DNA of 22,805 nt, from positions 1-22,805 of the IMG/VR virus record IMGVR_UViG_3300027906_000165; one strand, given 5' to 3'. Numbering within the stretch: position 1 is the first letter of the stretch; the number at the start of each line of letters is the position of its first letter. The notes beneath the pieces were generated by a model. It did no database searches, was not told the DNA's origin, and saw nothing but the letters and a program-made list of their open reading frames with translations. The DNA is from a virus. Below, in pieces: positions 1 through 7,587 of the stretch. Made by a program: the position numbers and the translations under genes.

Positions 1-873
1 TACAAGAGTTCCAGCAGTTCCACCCTTAACACGAGTAACTGTGTTGGTAGAATCAAAAGTAATTGTTGGGTCGTTGTTGCCGTCTATACCCTGTGCTACG
101 GTTGTTGCTCCAGTAGCAAGGAATGTAAAATCTCCAGAGGCATATGCCTGACCAGCTGTTGCTCTCAGTCTTGTAATAGTATCAACATATACTGAGCTAA
201 CATCAATAGTATTTGTTGCTGCGTTTTGTGTGACAGTAGTAGATCCACTACCAGAAATTTTCATTGCACCTGTCTGTGCAGCACCACCTTGAGCAGCTTG
301 TAGTGTTGTGATAGTGTCTGCATCAGGAGCAGAACCAGCAATAGTAATTACATCTCCAGCTCTAACGATCTCTAACGCAACAGCATTAGAACCAGCTGGC
401 ACAGATTGAGGAGCACCAACAGCAATAGTAACATCATCAGTACCAGATCCAGATCCACCAGCAGTTAATCGAACAATCTTTTGAGTAGCATTTAATCCAT
501 CAGTAGCACTAATAGCGTAAACAGTATTATCATTTGGAGTTACTACTGTACCACCTAATGATATCTGAGTTCCGTTAACGCTTATAGATGAGTTGGATAG
601 AGCATTGTTTGGAATGTTACTAAGCGTATTCTGAGATCCAGATATGATTGCGGAAGTAAGAGTCTTATTAGTAAGAGTCTGGGTTTGTGTTAGATAAACA
701 TCACCAGGCGTACCCCACGACACCGCAGTACCATCACTAGTCAGGTACTTACCTGAACCTGTGTCTGAACTGATAATAATATTATTACCTGATAAATCTA
801 GATTGTCACCTGATACAAGTTCCTCTATTTTTTTAGAAACTTCATTAACAATCAATGGAAAACGATTAGCCAT
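1..873 (-). CDS. Tail-fibre-like structural protein, C-terminus cut by window edge
   Basis: The reading frame is open from the ATG at 873 to the window edge (291 codons, no stop), so only the N-terminal part is present. It begins MANRFPLIVNEVSKKIEEL and continues as a low-complexity chain rich in Ser, Thr, Gly, Asn and Ala. It contains the motif TQTLTNKTLTSAIISG (about residues 63-78), and TLTNKTL-type motifs recur in phage fibre and virion proteins. A segment near residues 40-57 (GKYLTSDGTAVSWGTPG) resembles modules of the large fibre-like protein at 2606-4993. A GGGA Shine-Dalgarno-like sequence precedes the ATG, and a CATAAATA late box lies 33 bp upstream, fitting late expression. It is probably part of the tail fibre or baseplate periphery, but the receptor and exact position cannot be inferred. 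I am confident it is real and structural, less so of its role. Confidence 0.8.
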   Translation of the reverse strand, partial: MANRFPLIVNEVSKKIEELVSGDNLDLSGNNIIISSDTGSGKYLTSDGTAVSWGTPGDVYLTQTQTLTNKTLTSAIISGSQNTLSNIPNNALSNSSISVNGTQISLGGTVVTPNDNTVYAISATDGLNATQKIVRLTAGGSGSGTDDVTIAVGAPQSVPAGSNAVALEIVRAGDVITIAGSAPDADTITTLQAAQGGAAQTGAMKISGSGSTTVTQNAATNTIDVSSVYVDTITRLRATAGQAYASGDFTFLATGATTVAQGIDGNNDPTITFDSTNTVTRVKGGTAGTLV

Positions 874-905
874 TTACATTCCCGATGGATACTACTGCTC
901 TGGTT

Positions 906-913
906 TATTTATG
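906..913 (-). promoter_or_regulatory. T4-type late promoter box CATAAATA
   Basis: The minus strand reads CATAAATA, one base from the T4 late consensus TATAAATA. It lies in the short gap after the protease stop codon and 33 bp before the ATG of the fibre gene at 873. Transcription would start near position 900, giving a leader of about 27 nt. Similar boxes precede other likely virion genes in this window, which supports the call. Confidence 0.6.
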
Positions 914-914
914 T

Positions 915-2603
915 CTAGTAGAATAGAGTCCTTCTTCTAGGAAAGGATTGAGAGGCTTTAGTCATGTCTGGTCTCGCACCAACAACGTCATTACCACAGT
1001 AACCAGAAGTAACTCGTGGATTTTCTAAATGCAATGTCACATTCGGACTACCCTTGTCACAAGTATCATCCGCAAAAGTACCAGTACCAGAATTAAATGT
1101 CATTTCATTAGACAAACCCTGAGTCTGAATCAAATTCATCACATCAGTATTATGAAATCTTTTCTTATTAGTGGCAAGACAAGCAGCGCAACCAGCAACT
1201 TGAGGGGATGCCATACTAGTACCATTAATAGGATAATAATAATTATTACCACCATACTTAGCATCTGCTATACCAACACCAGCATAGTCTCCAGTTATAA
1301 CAGAAGGATCTGCCCACGCAGATACAATAGCATAACCAGGAGCCCATACATCTATTCTCGGTCCATAGTTAGAGAATGATGCTCGTCTCTGATCTTGGTC
1401 ATTATCTATAGCACCAACACATATAACACCAGGTGCAGCACCAGGACTAGAACCTTGATTGAATAATCTCGGTCCTCCAAAAGTACCTGTAACTGTATTA
1501 TTATATCCAGGATCAGTTGGTAACACTATATGAAAGTTCTCGTTGCTTGCTGCACCAATTACAATAACACCGTCAGCAATAGCATCTGCCACATCAGCAT
1601 CAAGAGCAGCAACTCTAGCAGGAAATTTTCTTTTCCATTGTGATATACCAAAGTCTGCTGATATACCTGCCATTGTCCAACCACTAGGGCCTGGATTACC
1701 TGAGTTATATGTAACACCATTATATACAATGGTTGTAATATCAGATATTGCAAACCCAGTTGGATAATCATTTGTATAGTTAGCACCATACCCCCAACTA
1801 TGATTTGTAACAGTAGGATTTCTAAATCCTGTTGTTGGATTGACTGCTTTGTTCTTATGAAATGCTCTTAGATAATCAAAGATTGCCATGACTGGAGTTG
1901 CACTACCACTAAGAACATCTAGATGATAGATGTTTGCTTCTCTTGCCCATCCATAATGTTGTCCAGCAACAGTACCAGTAACATGATTACCATGAAAATC
2001 TACATTAGTTGCTTGAGTTTTGTATGGATAACTACCTGTAGGTAGAGTGGTTCCATCATCATCAATACTGGTAACTATACTATTAAGATTATTATACCAC
2101 TCATAACTAACAAATCTTGACTGATTTGTAGTAGGACTAACCCACTCTTTACAATCAGTTGATACAGGATCATCACAAATAACTACATCGACATGCTTTC
2201 CATCATTAAAGACATCAATGTTTGCTGTCTTAGTATTAGAACCTCCGTCTCCAAAAGAATTCTTACCTCTCTGTGCAGAATCTCCAACCGTATGTAAATG
2301 ACCCCACTGAAAATCAGTAGAATTAACTGTACCACCAGCCTTCATGAAAGTTCCATTCATATTATAAGGTGTGTTATTAACTAACCTCTCAGGAAAAATA
2401 CCTCTATCTTCTGGTCTTAATTCAACAGCAAGTACCCTAGAATCTTCTGCCAACTGTAATGCCTGTGCATCTGTCATCCAATAGTGAGTGTTCCTACTAA
2501 TAGGACGCTTAAGATTTATACGAAAACCATTTGATTCCATGTCATCATAGAACCCTGGTAAATCTTCATATGTATGAAGAGTTACGACATAGATTTTTTC
2601 CAT
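915..2603 (-). CDS. Subtilisin-family (S8) serine protease
   Basis: A 562-residue protein with a complete S8 catalytic set. The Asp motif is VVICDD (Asp144 or Asp145), the His motif HGNHVTGTVAG (His204), the oxyanion-hole Asn lies in GAASNEN (Asn354), and the Ser motif is NGTSMASPQVAG (Ser463). The long N-terminal part (residues 1-130) begins MEKIYVVTLHTYEDLPGFYD and could be a prodomain or a virion-attachment segment; no signal peptide is evident. The first ATG is used, 2 bp after the fibre gene stop, with AGGATTAAAG before it, so translation is probably coupled to that gene and expression late. Lying between two fibre-like genes, it may be a virion-associated protease that trims fibres or digests host surface protein. 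The fold and catalysis are well supported; the role is inference. Confidence 0.9.
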   Translation of the reverse strand: MEKIYVVTLHTYEDLPGFYDDMESNGFRINLKRPISRNTHYWMTDAQALQLAEDSRVLAVELRPEDRGIFPERLVNNTPYNMNGTFMKAGGTVNSTDFQWGHLHTVGDSAQRGKNSFGDGGSNTKTANIDVFNDGKHVDVVICDDPVSTDCKEWVSPTTNQSRFVSYEWYNNLNSIVTSIDDDGTTLPTGSYPYKTQATNVDFHGNHVTGTVAGQHYGWAREANIYHLDVLSGSATPVMAIFDYLRAFHKNKAVNPTTGFRNPTVTNHSWGYGANYTNDYPTGFAISDITTIVYNGVTYNSGNPGPSGWTMAGISADFGISQWKRKFPARVAALDADVADAIADGVIVIGAASNENFHIVLPTDPGYNNTVTGTFGGPRLFNQGSSPGAAPGVICVGAIDNDQDQRRASFSNYGPRIDVWAPGYAIVSAWADPSVITGDYAGVGIADAKYGGNNYYYPINGTSMASPQVAGCAACLATNKKRFHNTDVMNLIQTQGLSNEMTFNSGTGTFADDTCDKGSPNVTLHLENPRVTSGYCGNDVVGARPDMTKASQSFPRRRTLFY

Positions 2604-2605
2604 CT

Positions 2606-4993
2606 TTAATCCTCTAGTTGTATTACAGTAAGACCGACAGTTATTGCAGCAGCACCACCACTCTTATTAACAACCTTTGCATATACATTAGTTGATGGTG
2701 TTCCATCATTATTAAATCCAACCACACCTGGAGTTATTAGTTGAGTCTGATTACCAGTAGTAATTACCTCAGCAATTACTCCACTACCAGGAGTAGGATC
2801 TGTAGTCTCACTTCTAAGTGCATCATTAGTTCTAGCAGTAGTATCTGTATAAAGAGTTACCCATGCTGCTGCTGATGTATAAATCTTAAGAAGAGCATAC
2901 GATTTATATGCTACAACTGTTATATCACCTGATGCATTGTTAGCAATAGATGCAGTTGTTGCGGTATATTCTGCTCTAGTAGATAAACTAGCAGATGGAG
3001 TTGACCAGTTTACGTTACCAGCTCCATCACTGGTCAATATGTCATTGGCAGTTCCGTTTGCAGTAGGGTATGTAAGACCACCAGCAGTTAAAGCACCCGT
3101 AATAGTTGCTCCTGTATTACTTGTTTCAATTCTGGTAGTAGCACCATAATCCAGTTCTATAGCATTAGTAGCAGCTATTTTAACAGAAGAATGGTTATCA
3201 ATAACTAATTCATAATTACCATCACCACTTAAATAATTTTTAGATGCAGAATTACTCCAATGTATTGTAAGATGAGTTGAACCACCATTGTAAAGAGAAA
3301 ATCCTTGATTGGATGTACCAATAGGAACAATAAAACCAGCATCAGCAGTAATAGTGCCGCCAGCAGTAACTGATGCATCAGTAGCAACTGTACCATCACC
3401 ACCTATAGTCAGGCATGATAGATCACTAAAGTTTCCTATCTTAACTGCATTTATACTAGTTCCATCACTATTAGGTCCGTCTGCTCTACATATTGCAGTA
3501 CCATCTTGTCTAAATTGCCATCCTAAAGCACCAAGAGCTTGATAATGTCCGAAGAAGTTTGGAAAATTACCATAGTCACCACCAATAAGAGTCTTAGAAC
3601 TTCCACCACCAGGCCCTGCAATAGTAAACGTCTTCATATCTAACGTACCACCAAGTTCAGGTGTAGTATCAGATACTATATCAGTCAAATATGTATTACT
3701 ATCAATTGTATAAGTACCAGCACCAGTACGTTTCATTAATCCATTGGAGGTGAAGTCACCATCAAGGATCGCAGTTCCCAATGAAGTTAGGTATCCACCA
3801 GCACCATGATCTCCCCAACCATATGCAGTATTCCAATTGGATGAGTTACCACCACTAGCAGTAACAGATCCCGATATAGTAACACCAGTTGCAGTAGTTT
3901 CTAGAATGCTTGTACCTGCATGTCCCAAAGTACAACCACCAGCTGCATCCATTAAGAATCCATAATCATTTCCATTCTGACTCTTCATCTCAACTTGAGC
4001 TGAGTTGATTATTACTTTAGATGTTCCAGAAGATTGTAACGTAACGTTAGTACCATCAGTAGAGATGTCAAGATCAGATCCAAATGACAATTTAGTAAGA
4101 TCTTCAAACACTAAAGCATCAGCAGACCTATCCCAAGCAAGATCTCTACCAGCAGTTGCACCATCAAAAGTTATATCATTATTGAAAGTAAGAGCAGTAC
4201 TTGTTGTAGCACCTCTACCAGTAACTGTTGCTAATGTATCTACTTCAGCAGTAATGAATGAAGTAAGATCAGCAGGTGCAAATGTGAATACACCAGTTCC
4301 ATTATTATATGACAACGATCCACCACCTGATGCAGCAGCAGTAGAAGTAGAAAGATCTGTTAATGCTATACCACTACCAGAAGCAGAAGTAAGGTCAGTT
4401 CCAGGTTCCCATTCACCATTTGCATTGTTCCATTTAAGAACCTGTCCATCACTAGGTGCGTTGGAAGAAACATTTGATAAACCACCAAGAGCAAGAGAAG
4501 TTAAATATCCTGCACTAGCATGGTTACCCCAACCATATGCTGTATCCCAATTACCAATTTTTGCAGTAGTAACTCCAGCAGCATCACCAAGTGATGTTAA
4601 GTATCCACTAAGGTCTGGTGGGGTGTATGTAAATTCTCCGTTACCACCATTATACGACAAATTACCACCGCCACTAGCAGACGCAACAGTCACGCTAGGG
4701 ACACCTGGTATGGATGGTTTATTTTTTATAACTGCAAGTCCAGTAGTAGCATTCCAATCCGACTGGATTTGTACTGCTGGAATTGTAGGCTTATTACTTA
4801 AGTCTTGATAGTTACCACTGAAAGGAGTAGACCATTGTATAGTTGTGCCAGTAGAACTCAGTACTTGTCCTAATGTTCCAAAAGTTCCACCTGCTTGAAG
4901 TTCCTTGCCAGCAGGAATATTCAGACCTTCTTTCAGCTCTATGGGTGAGTTATCAGCGTAGTTGGCAATCTGATTTGCAAGAATTTTTGACAT
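2606..4993 (-). CDS. Modular tail-fibre-like protein
   Basis: A 795-residue Ser/Thr/Gly/Asn-rich protein built from repeated modules typical of phage fibres. These include YQDLSNKPTIP (62-72), two copies of NW(D/N)TAYGWG(N/D)H followed by GYLTSL (148-167 and 386-405), two SASGGGxLSYNxGxGxFT modules (about 105-123 and 221-238), DTTPELGGTLDM (442-453), and G(Q/D)(V/I)L-to-W motifs near 42-56 and 650-666. From about residue 670 the C-terminus looks like a separate globular domain (KSYALLKIYTSAAAWVTLYTD, then AEVITTG and a final ITVGLTVIQLED) that I recall at the ends of other cyanophage fibre proteins, so it may be the distal or receptor-binding tip. A late box and a start-masking hairpin lie directly upstream. 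The next gene, the protease, starts 2 bp after the stop. Confidence 0.85.
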   Translation of the reverse strand: MSKILANQIANYADNSPIELKEGLNIPAGKELQAGGTFGTLGQVLSSTGTTIQWSTPFSGNYQDLSNKPTIPAVQIQSDWNATTGLAVIKNKPSIPGVPSVTVASASGGGNLSYNGGNGEFTYTPPDLSGYLTSLGDAAGVTTAKIGNWDTAYGWGNHASAGYLTSLALGGLSNVSSNAPSDGQVLKWNNANGEWEPGTDLTSASGSGIALTDLSTSTAAASGGGSLSYNNGTGVFTFAPADLTSFITAEVDTLATVTGRGATTSTALTFNNDITFDGATAGRDLAWDRSADALVFEDLTKLSFGSDLDISTDGTNVTLQSSGTSKVIINSAQVEMKSQNGNDYGFLMDAAGGCTLGHAGTSILETTATGVTISGSVTASGGNSSNWNTAYGWGDHGAGGYLTSLGTAILDGDFTSNGLMKRTGAGTYTIDSNTYLTDIVSDTTPELGGTLDMKTFTIAGPGGGSSKTLIGGDYGNFPNFFGHYQALGALGWQFRQDGTAICRADGPNSDGTSINAVKIGNFSDLSCLTIGGDGTVATDASVTAGGTITADAGFIVPIGTSNQGFSLYNGGSTHLTIHWSNSASKNYLSGDGNYELVIDNHSSVKIAATNAIELDYGATTRIETSNTGATITGALTAGGLTYPTANGTANDILTSDGAGNVNWSTPSASLSTRAEYTATTASIANNASGDITVVAYKSYALLKIYTSAAAWVTLYTDTTARTNDALRSETTDPTPGSGVIAEVITTGNQTQLITPGVVGFNNDGTPSTNVYAKVVNKSGGAAAITVGLTVIQLED

Positions 4994-5035
4994 ATACTTC
5001 TAGTCCTGAAGACACTTTCTCTGAGCTAGAAGTAT
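4994..5035 (-). promoter_or_regulatory. Inverted repeat at the start of the fibre gene; candidate translational switch
   Basis: A perfect 10-bp inverted repeat (ATACTTCTAG at 4994-5003, CTAGAAGTAT at 5026-5035) encloses 22 nt. On the minus-strand RNA its 3' arm touches the ATG at 4993 and lies between an AGGA Shine-Dalgarno sequence and the start codon. The 5' arm overlaps the CATAAATA box. Read-through RNA would contain both arms and mask the start; RNA started at the late promoter (expected near 5027) would lack nearly all of the 5' arm. There is no T-run, so it is not a typical terminator. Confidence 0.55.
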
Positions 5036-5040
5036 TTATG
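5033..5040 (-). promoter_or_regulatory. T4-type late promoter box CATAAATA
   Basis: The minus strand reads CATAAATA, 39 bp before the ATG of the fibre gene and overlapping the stop codon of the upstream oxygenase gene. The expected transcription start near 5027 would give a leader of about 33 nt carrying the AGGA ribosome binding site. The same octamer occurs at 906-913 and 16915-16922. Confidence 0.6.
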
Positions 5041-5515
5041 AATAAACCAGATTACCTGCTACTATACTACGACCATTGCATTGGTTAGGTGGTACATAAT
5101 GATCAACCCAACCAGGAAACATTATCAACATACCTTCTGTTGGTCTTATCCTCTTACGAATCTCTCTGAATACTATAGGTGATGAACCTTCTGGTGTATT
5201 AACATAGTATACAAACGCCCAATCATTATGAATATGATTATGAAATTTTTGAAAGTGTCCTTCTTGATATACCTGACCCCACAAATCTACTAACTCAGTG
5301 GGTCTATCTACTAAACTCTGTGCGTACTCTGCAATTTTAACAAACTCTTCTACCTTAAAACAATCCCACTTGGTCATCAATGCTCCTTTATCTTTGGTGA
5401 CACTGTTGTCACATATAATTCTATGCAGCAGACCATTTTCTTCTCGTGCTTTGGGATATTGAAAGGCACGTATCTCTCCTAAATTTAATCCTTCATAGTC
5501 AAATAATCTATTCAT
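5036..5515 (-). CDS. 2OG-Fe(II) oxygenase-like protein
   Basis: A 159-residue protein (from the ATG at 5515, MNRLFDYEGLN) with the iron and cosubstrate pattern of prolyl-4-hydroxylase-like dioxygenases. HxD is His96-Asn-Asp98 within FHNHIHNDW, the distal His is His139 in MFPGWVDHYVPPN, and Arg149 in RSIVAGN is the likely 2-oxoglutarate salt bridge. Such enzymes oxidise protein, nucleic acid or small-molecule substrates using O2 and 2-oxoglutarate; the substrate here is unknown. The family is frequent in T4-like cyanophages, where a link to 2-oxoglutarate signalling has been suggested. A GTG in frame at 5536 is a possible earlier start but has no good ribosome binding site, while GGGA precedes the chosen ATG. 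It slightly overlaps the upstream gene. Confidence 0.8.
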   Translation of the reverse strand: MNRLFDYEGLNLGEIRAFQYPKAREENGLLHRIICDNSVTKDKGALMTKWDCFKVEEFVKIAEYAQSLVDRPTELVDLWGQVYQEGHFQKFHNHIHNDWAFVYYVNTPEGSSPIVFREIRKRIRPTEGMLIMFPGWVDHYVPPNQCNGRSIVAGNLVYS

Positions 5516-5732
5516 ATTCCCATTCAGTAATATCACCTGGAAGAATAAATTGAGACGCTGCTTTCACAGCGTCATCAAGATACTCATAAGGACCATACTC
5601 CTCACCGTTATAATCATAATAAAATTCACCACATCTTTCCTCGACTGTAAAATGATTTACAACCTTGTCTCCATTAACCTCTTCGATTAATCTAAAAGAA
5701 CATGGGTTAGGATATAGTGGGTGGTTTGTCAT
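5508..5732 (-). CDS. Small protein of unknown function
   Basis: A short acidic protein of about 74 residues (MTNHPLYPNPCSFRLIEE to the C-terminal ITEWEYE). It has a tyrosine- and glutamate-rich middle (GEFYYDYNGEEYGPYEYLDD) that looks like a small beta-rich fold followed by a helix. I do not recognise a family. Its start is unclear: in-frame ATGs at 5747, 5744 and 5741 would add up to five residues. All starts overlap the upstream gene by 26-41 bp, and the 3' end overlaps the oxygenase start, so it is probably translated with both neighbours. Confidence 0.6.
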   Translation of the reverse strand: MTNHPLYPNPCSFRLIEEVNGDKVVNHFTVEERCGEFYYDYNGEEYGPYEYLDDAVKAASQFILPGDITEWEYE

Positions 5733-6144
5733 CTGAATCATCATCAAAAGTAATCACATCATTAGTACCCCACGCAGCAGGATCTGGTGTGAATGTTACA
5801 TTATTATCTAAGTCAGTGGTGTCTATGTTTATATCACCTGTGATTAGATCACCTAATATTCCTGTGTCATTTGTAGGAAAGTTGATGACATTATCTAATG
5901 CATCCATGTCTCCACCTGATTTAGAGTCTAATTTAAAATCATACTCTGCCTTATTCCTATAGTAGTCAGATATATTATCTACCTTTCTAATTGGAGTACA
6001 TGCAAGGACATCCTTAACACTATTCAAACATTCGACAAGCATACTAAGATTCTCATCGTTTTTCTGTTCCAAAGATTCCACAAACGCTGCACGAAGTTCT
6101 TCTTCAGCAGCAAGTAAGTGCTTTCTAATATCGTTACAAGACAT
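5707..6144 (-). CDS. Protein of unknown function with helical N-terminus and acidic C-terminus
   Basis: About 145 residues from the ATG at 6144 (MSCNDIRKHLLAAEEEL). The frame extends up to 6198, but the extra 18 residues overlap the 3' end of the membrane-protein gene and look less protein-like, so I take the start 5 bp after that gene's stop. Residues 1-55 look like a helical pair; the middle is charged; the last 60 residues are rich in Asp, Asn and Thr (for example DINIDTTDLDNN and FDDDSDD) and are probably disordered. I recognise no catalytic motif. It lies between a polytopic membrane protein and small genes before the oxygenase. Confidence 0.65.
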   Translation of the reverse strand: MSCNDIRKHLLAAEEELRAAFVESLEQKNDENLSMLVECLNSVKDVLACTPIRKVDNISDYYRNKAEYDFKLDSKSGGDMDALDNVINFPTNDTGILGDLITGDINIDTTDLDNNVTFTPDPAAWGTNDVITFDDDSDDKPPTIS

Positions 6145-6149
6145 ATTTT

Positions 6150-7178
6150 TTATACCATGAATGTTGTTAAAAATGCATAACCGATTAACCAGGCACACAA
6201 TCCACCAAGTACCTTATAGTATTTGCGGATAGGTGTACCAAAGTATTGTTGTCCTATCATAAGACATTTGTGTGCTGGTGACAAGAGGTAACCTGAATAT
6301 TCTGTAGCTAAAAACCACACGAGATATTGAGGACCAAAGATTGCTACGAGAGCAGATGTCATACCAGCATACTTACCTGATGAACCCATGATCCATGCTG
6401 CAACTGCTGCAACAATAGAGACAGGAATAATCATAGAAGGATCTGCACCCTTAAGATATTCCATTACAGGTCCATGAATCTGTTTAACTACACCGCCAAG
6501 AGCAAGAACTATTGATGCGATGATAGCAAACTTTCCATCAAGGTATTTACCCCAGTTCCAATCTTTACAAATGATACTATAGTAACATGCCATAGCACCA
6601 AACCAAGGAAAGAAGAAGATTGCTCCACCTTTACCTGTTGCAAGTAAGAACCATAATGTAGCAATGAAAGGAGCCCATCCTCTCAATGCTCTAATCCAGT
6701 TGAAGTCACTGATGTTACTTAAATCAGGTACAACTGATTGAGGATCAACCTTAGAAAATATATACCACCATGTATATGCTAGGCATATAATAAGAGGTAC
6801 TATAGTATAACTAAGGAATCCCCAATAACTTATACCCATAACTGCCATAGGTAGTGCCACAGTTTTTTCAAGTGGACTCCACCAATAGTAATGATGAGTA
6901 GAAAGATAATCAATAATACCAAAAGCACTTCTCTTCCTCTTATCTGGTGGTGCTATCGCATCAAGAAGAGGTGCTGAGAGTGCAACTCTTCCAGGAATAG
7001 GTAGAACACCACCAAAAATACTAGTAAGAATAATAAGGATACGGTTATCCTTGACATATCTTTTTATCAATGAATAAACATCATCTAATACATGATACTG
7101 ACGGATAAATCCACCTAATATCATGATACCAAAGATGTAACCCATGTAAAGTTCGTTCTTTAGTATAGCTTGTATCAT
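6150..7178 (-). CDS. Polytopic membrane protein, DUF401-like (putative transporter)
   Basis: A 342-residue, very hydrophobic protein with about eight to nine predicted membrane segments (roughly 10-30, 46-65, 108-142, 170-205, 217-235, 248-268, 274-302, 322-341). Two motifs resemble the DUF401 family of integral membrane proteins: GGVLPIPGRVALSAPLLD (about 56-73), and SGYLLSPAHKCLMIGQQYFG near the C-terminus. DUF401 proteins have transporter-like topology but no substrate that I know of. The protein is somewhat shorter than I recall for cellular members. The ATG at 7178 overlaps the stop of the Phd-like peptide as ATGA, so the two are probably translated together. It should sit in the host inner membrane during infection; export, import or membrane remodelling are all possible. 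Confidence 0.75.
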   Translation of the reverse strand: MIQAILKNELYMGYIFGIMILGGFIRQYHVLDDVYSLIKRYVKDNRILIILTSIFGGVLPIPGRVALSAPLLDAIAPPDKRKRSAFGIIDYLSTHHYYWWSPLEKTVALPMAVMGISYWGFLSYTIVPLIICLAYTWWYIFSKVDPQSVVPDLSNISDFNWIRALRGWAPFIATLWFLLATGKGGAIFFFPWFGAMACYYSIICKDWNWGKYLDGKFAIIASIVLALGGVVKQIHGPVMEYLKGADPSMIIPVSIVAAVAAWIMGSSGKYAGMTSALVAIFGPQYLVWFLATEYSGYLLSPAHKCLMIGQQYFGTPIRKYYKVLGGLCAWLIGYAFLTTFMV

Positions 7179-7330
7179 ATATCACACGGAGCGTCATCGA
7201 ATTTCTGAAGGTCAACCGCCACATAAGCATTGCCATCTTTCTTACGAATAAGAAAGTCCTCACCGTTTTCTATACGAGAGGTATACTTATCAATGTCACC
7301 TTGAAATTCTTCTTCTGTAATTTCAATCAT
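7175..7330 (-). CDS. Phd/YefM antitoxin-like small protein
   Basis: A 51-residue protein beginning MIEITEEEFQGDIDKYTSRI and ending FDDAPCDI. The order of features matches the N-terminal DNA-binding part of Phd/YefM antitoxins: a short strand, an EF-helix ending in DKY, ENGE, a strand FLIRKKDG, then AYVAVDLQKF. In that family this region makes the dimer that binds operator DNA, while the C-terminal toxin-binding tail is missing or very short here. No toxin-like gene lies beside it. It overlaps glutaredoxin upstream (ATGA at 7327-7330) and the DUF401-like gene downstream (ATGA at 7175-7178). It could be a regulator, an orphan antitoxin acting against a host toxin, or a decayed relative. The gene is likely real; the family assignment is by eye. 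Confidence 0.6.
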   Translation of the reverse strand: MIEITEEEFQGDIDKYTSRIENGEDFLIRKKDGNAYVAVDLQKFDDAPCDI

Positions 7331-7587
7331 ATTGTACAACAAATTTTTTCTTTTTGCAAGTAGTTAATTGAGTCTTGACAACCACCCAAATGTAACCTGT
7401 CTCCGTATCCATCTAACACAACCTGTGGGAAGGTAGCACCTTCACCAAACTCTTGATAGAATTCTTTCTCAGAAAATTGACTACCAAGTTTATATTCAAC
7501 AAATGTTAATTCTTGATGTTCCATTACTGCTACAAATTTTTCGCAATAAGGACAGTCTGGTTTAGAGTATACAATTAGAGAGATCAT
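7327..7587 (-). CDS. nrdC: Glutaredoxin (NrdC-like)
   Basis: An 86-residue thioredoxin-fold protein with the classic CPYC active site (Cys12, Cys15), the cis-proline motif TFPQV (Pro54) and the glutathione-binding GG motif (LHLGGCQD, about 67-72). The length is usual for a glutaredoxin. In T4-like phages such proteins reduce the phage class I ribonucleotide reductase, and nrdA/nrdB are encoded about 3 kb upstream in the same orientation. Three extra cysteines occur near the C-terminus (Cys70, Cys83, Cys84). It overlaps the talC stop by 4 bp as ATGA. The family is certain; the electron acceptor is inferred from context. Confidence 0.9.
   Translation of the reverse strand: MISLIVYSKPDCPYCEKFVAVMEHQELTFVEYKLGSQFSEKEFYQEFGEGATFPQVVLDGYGDRLHLGGCQDSINYLQKEKICCTI

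Noticed and set aside
4005-4808. A 267-codon plus-strand open frame
   Set aside because: It is antisense to the repetitive fibre gene, whose biased Ser/Thr/Ala codons keep the opposite strand open. The product shows no domain and would be the only plus-strand gene.
4994-5035. Inverted repeat as a rho-independent terminator
   Set aside because: No T-run follows on the minus strand; the second arm runs straight into the start codon, so a translational role fits better.
7175-7330. A full toxin-antitoxin pair around the Phd-like peptide
   Set aside because: The neighbours are glutaredoxin and a multi-pass membrane protein; no Doc-, YoeB- or VapC-like toxin could be read on either strand.
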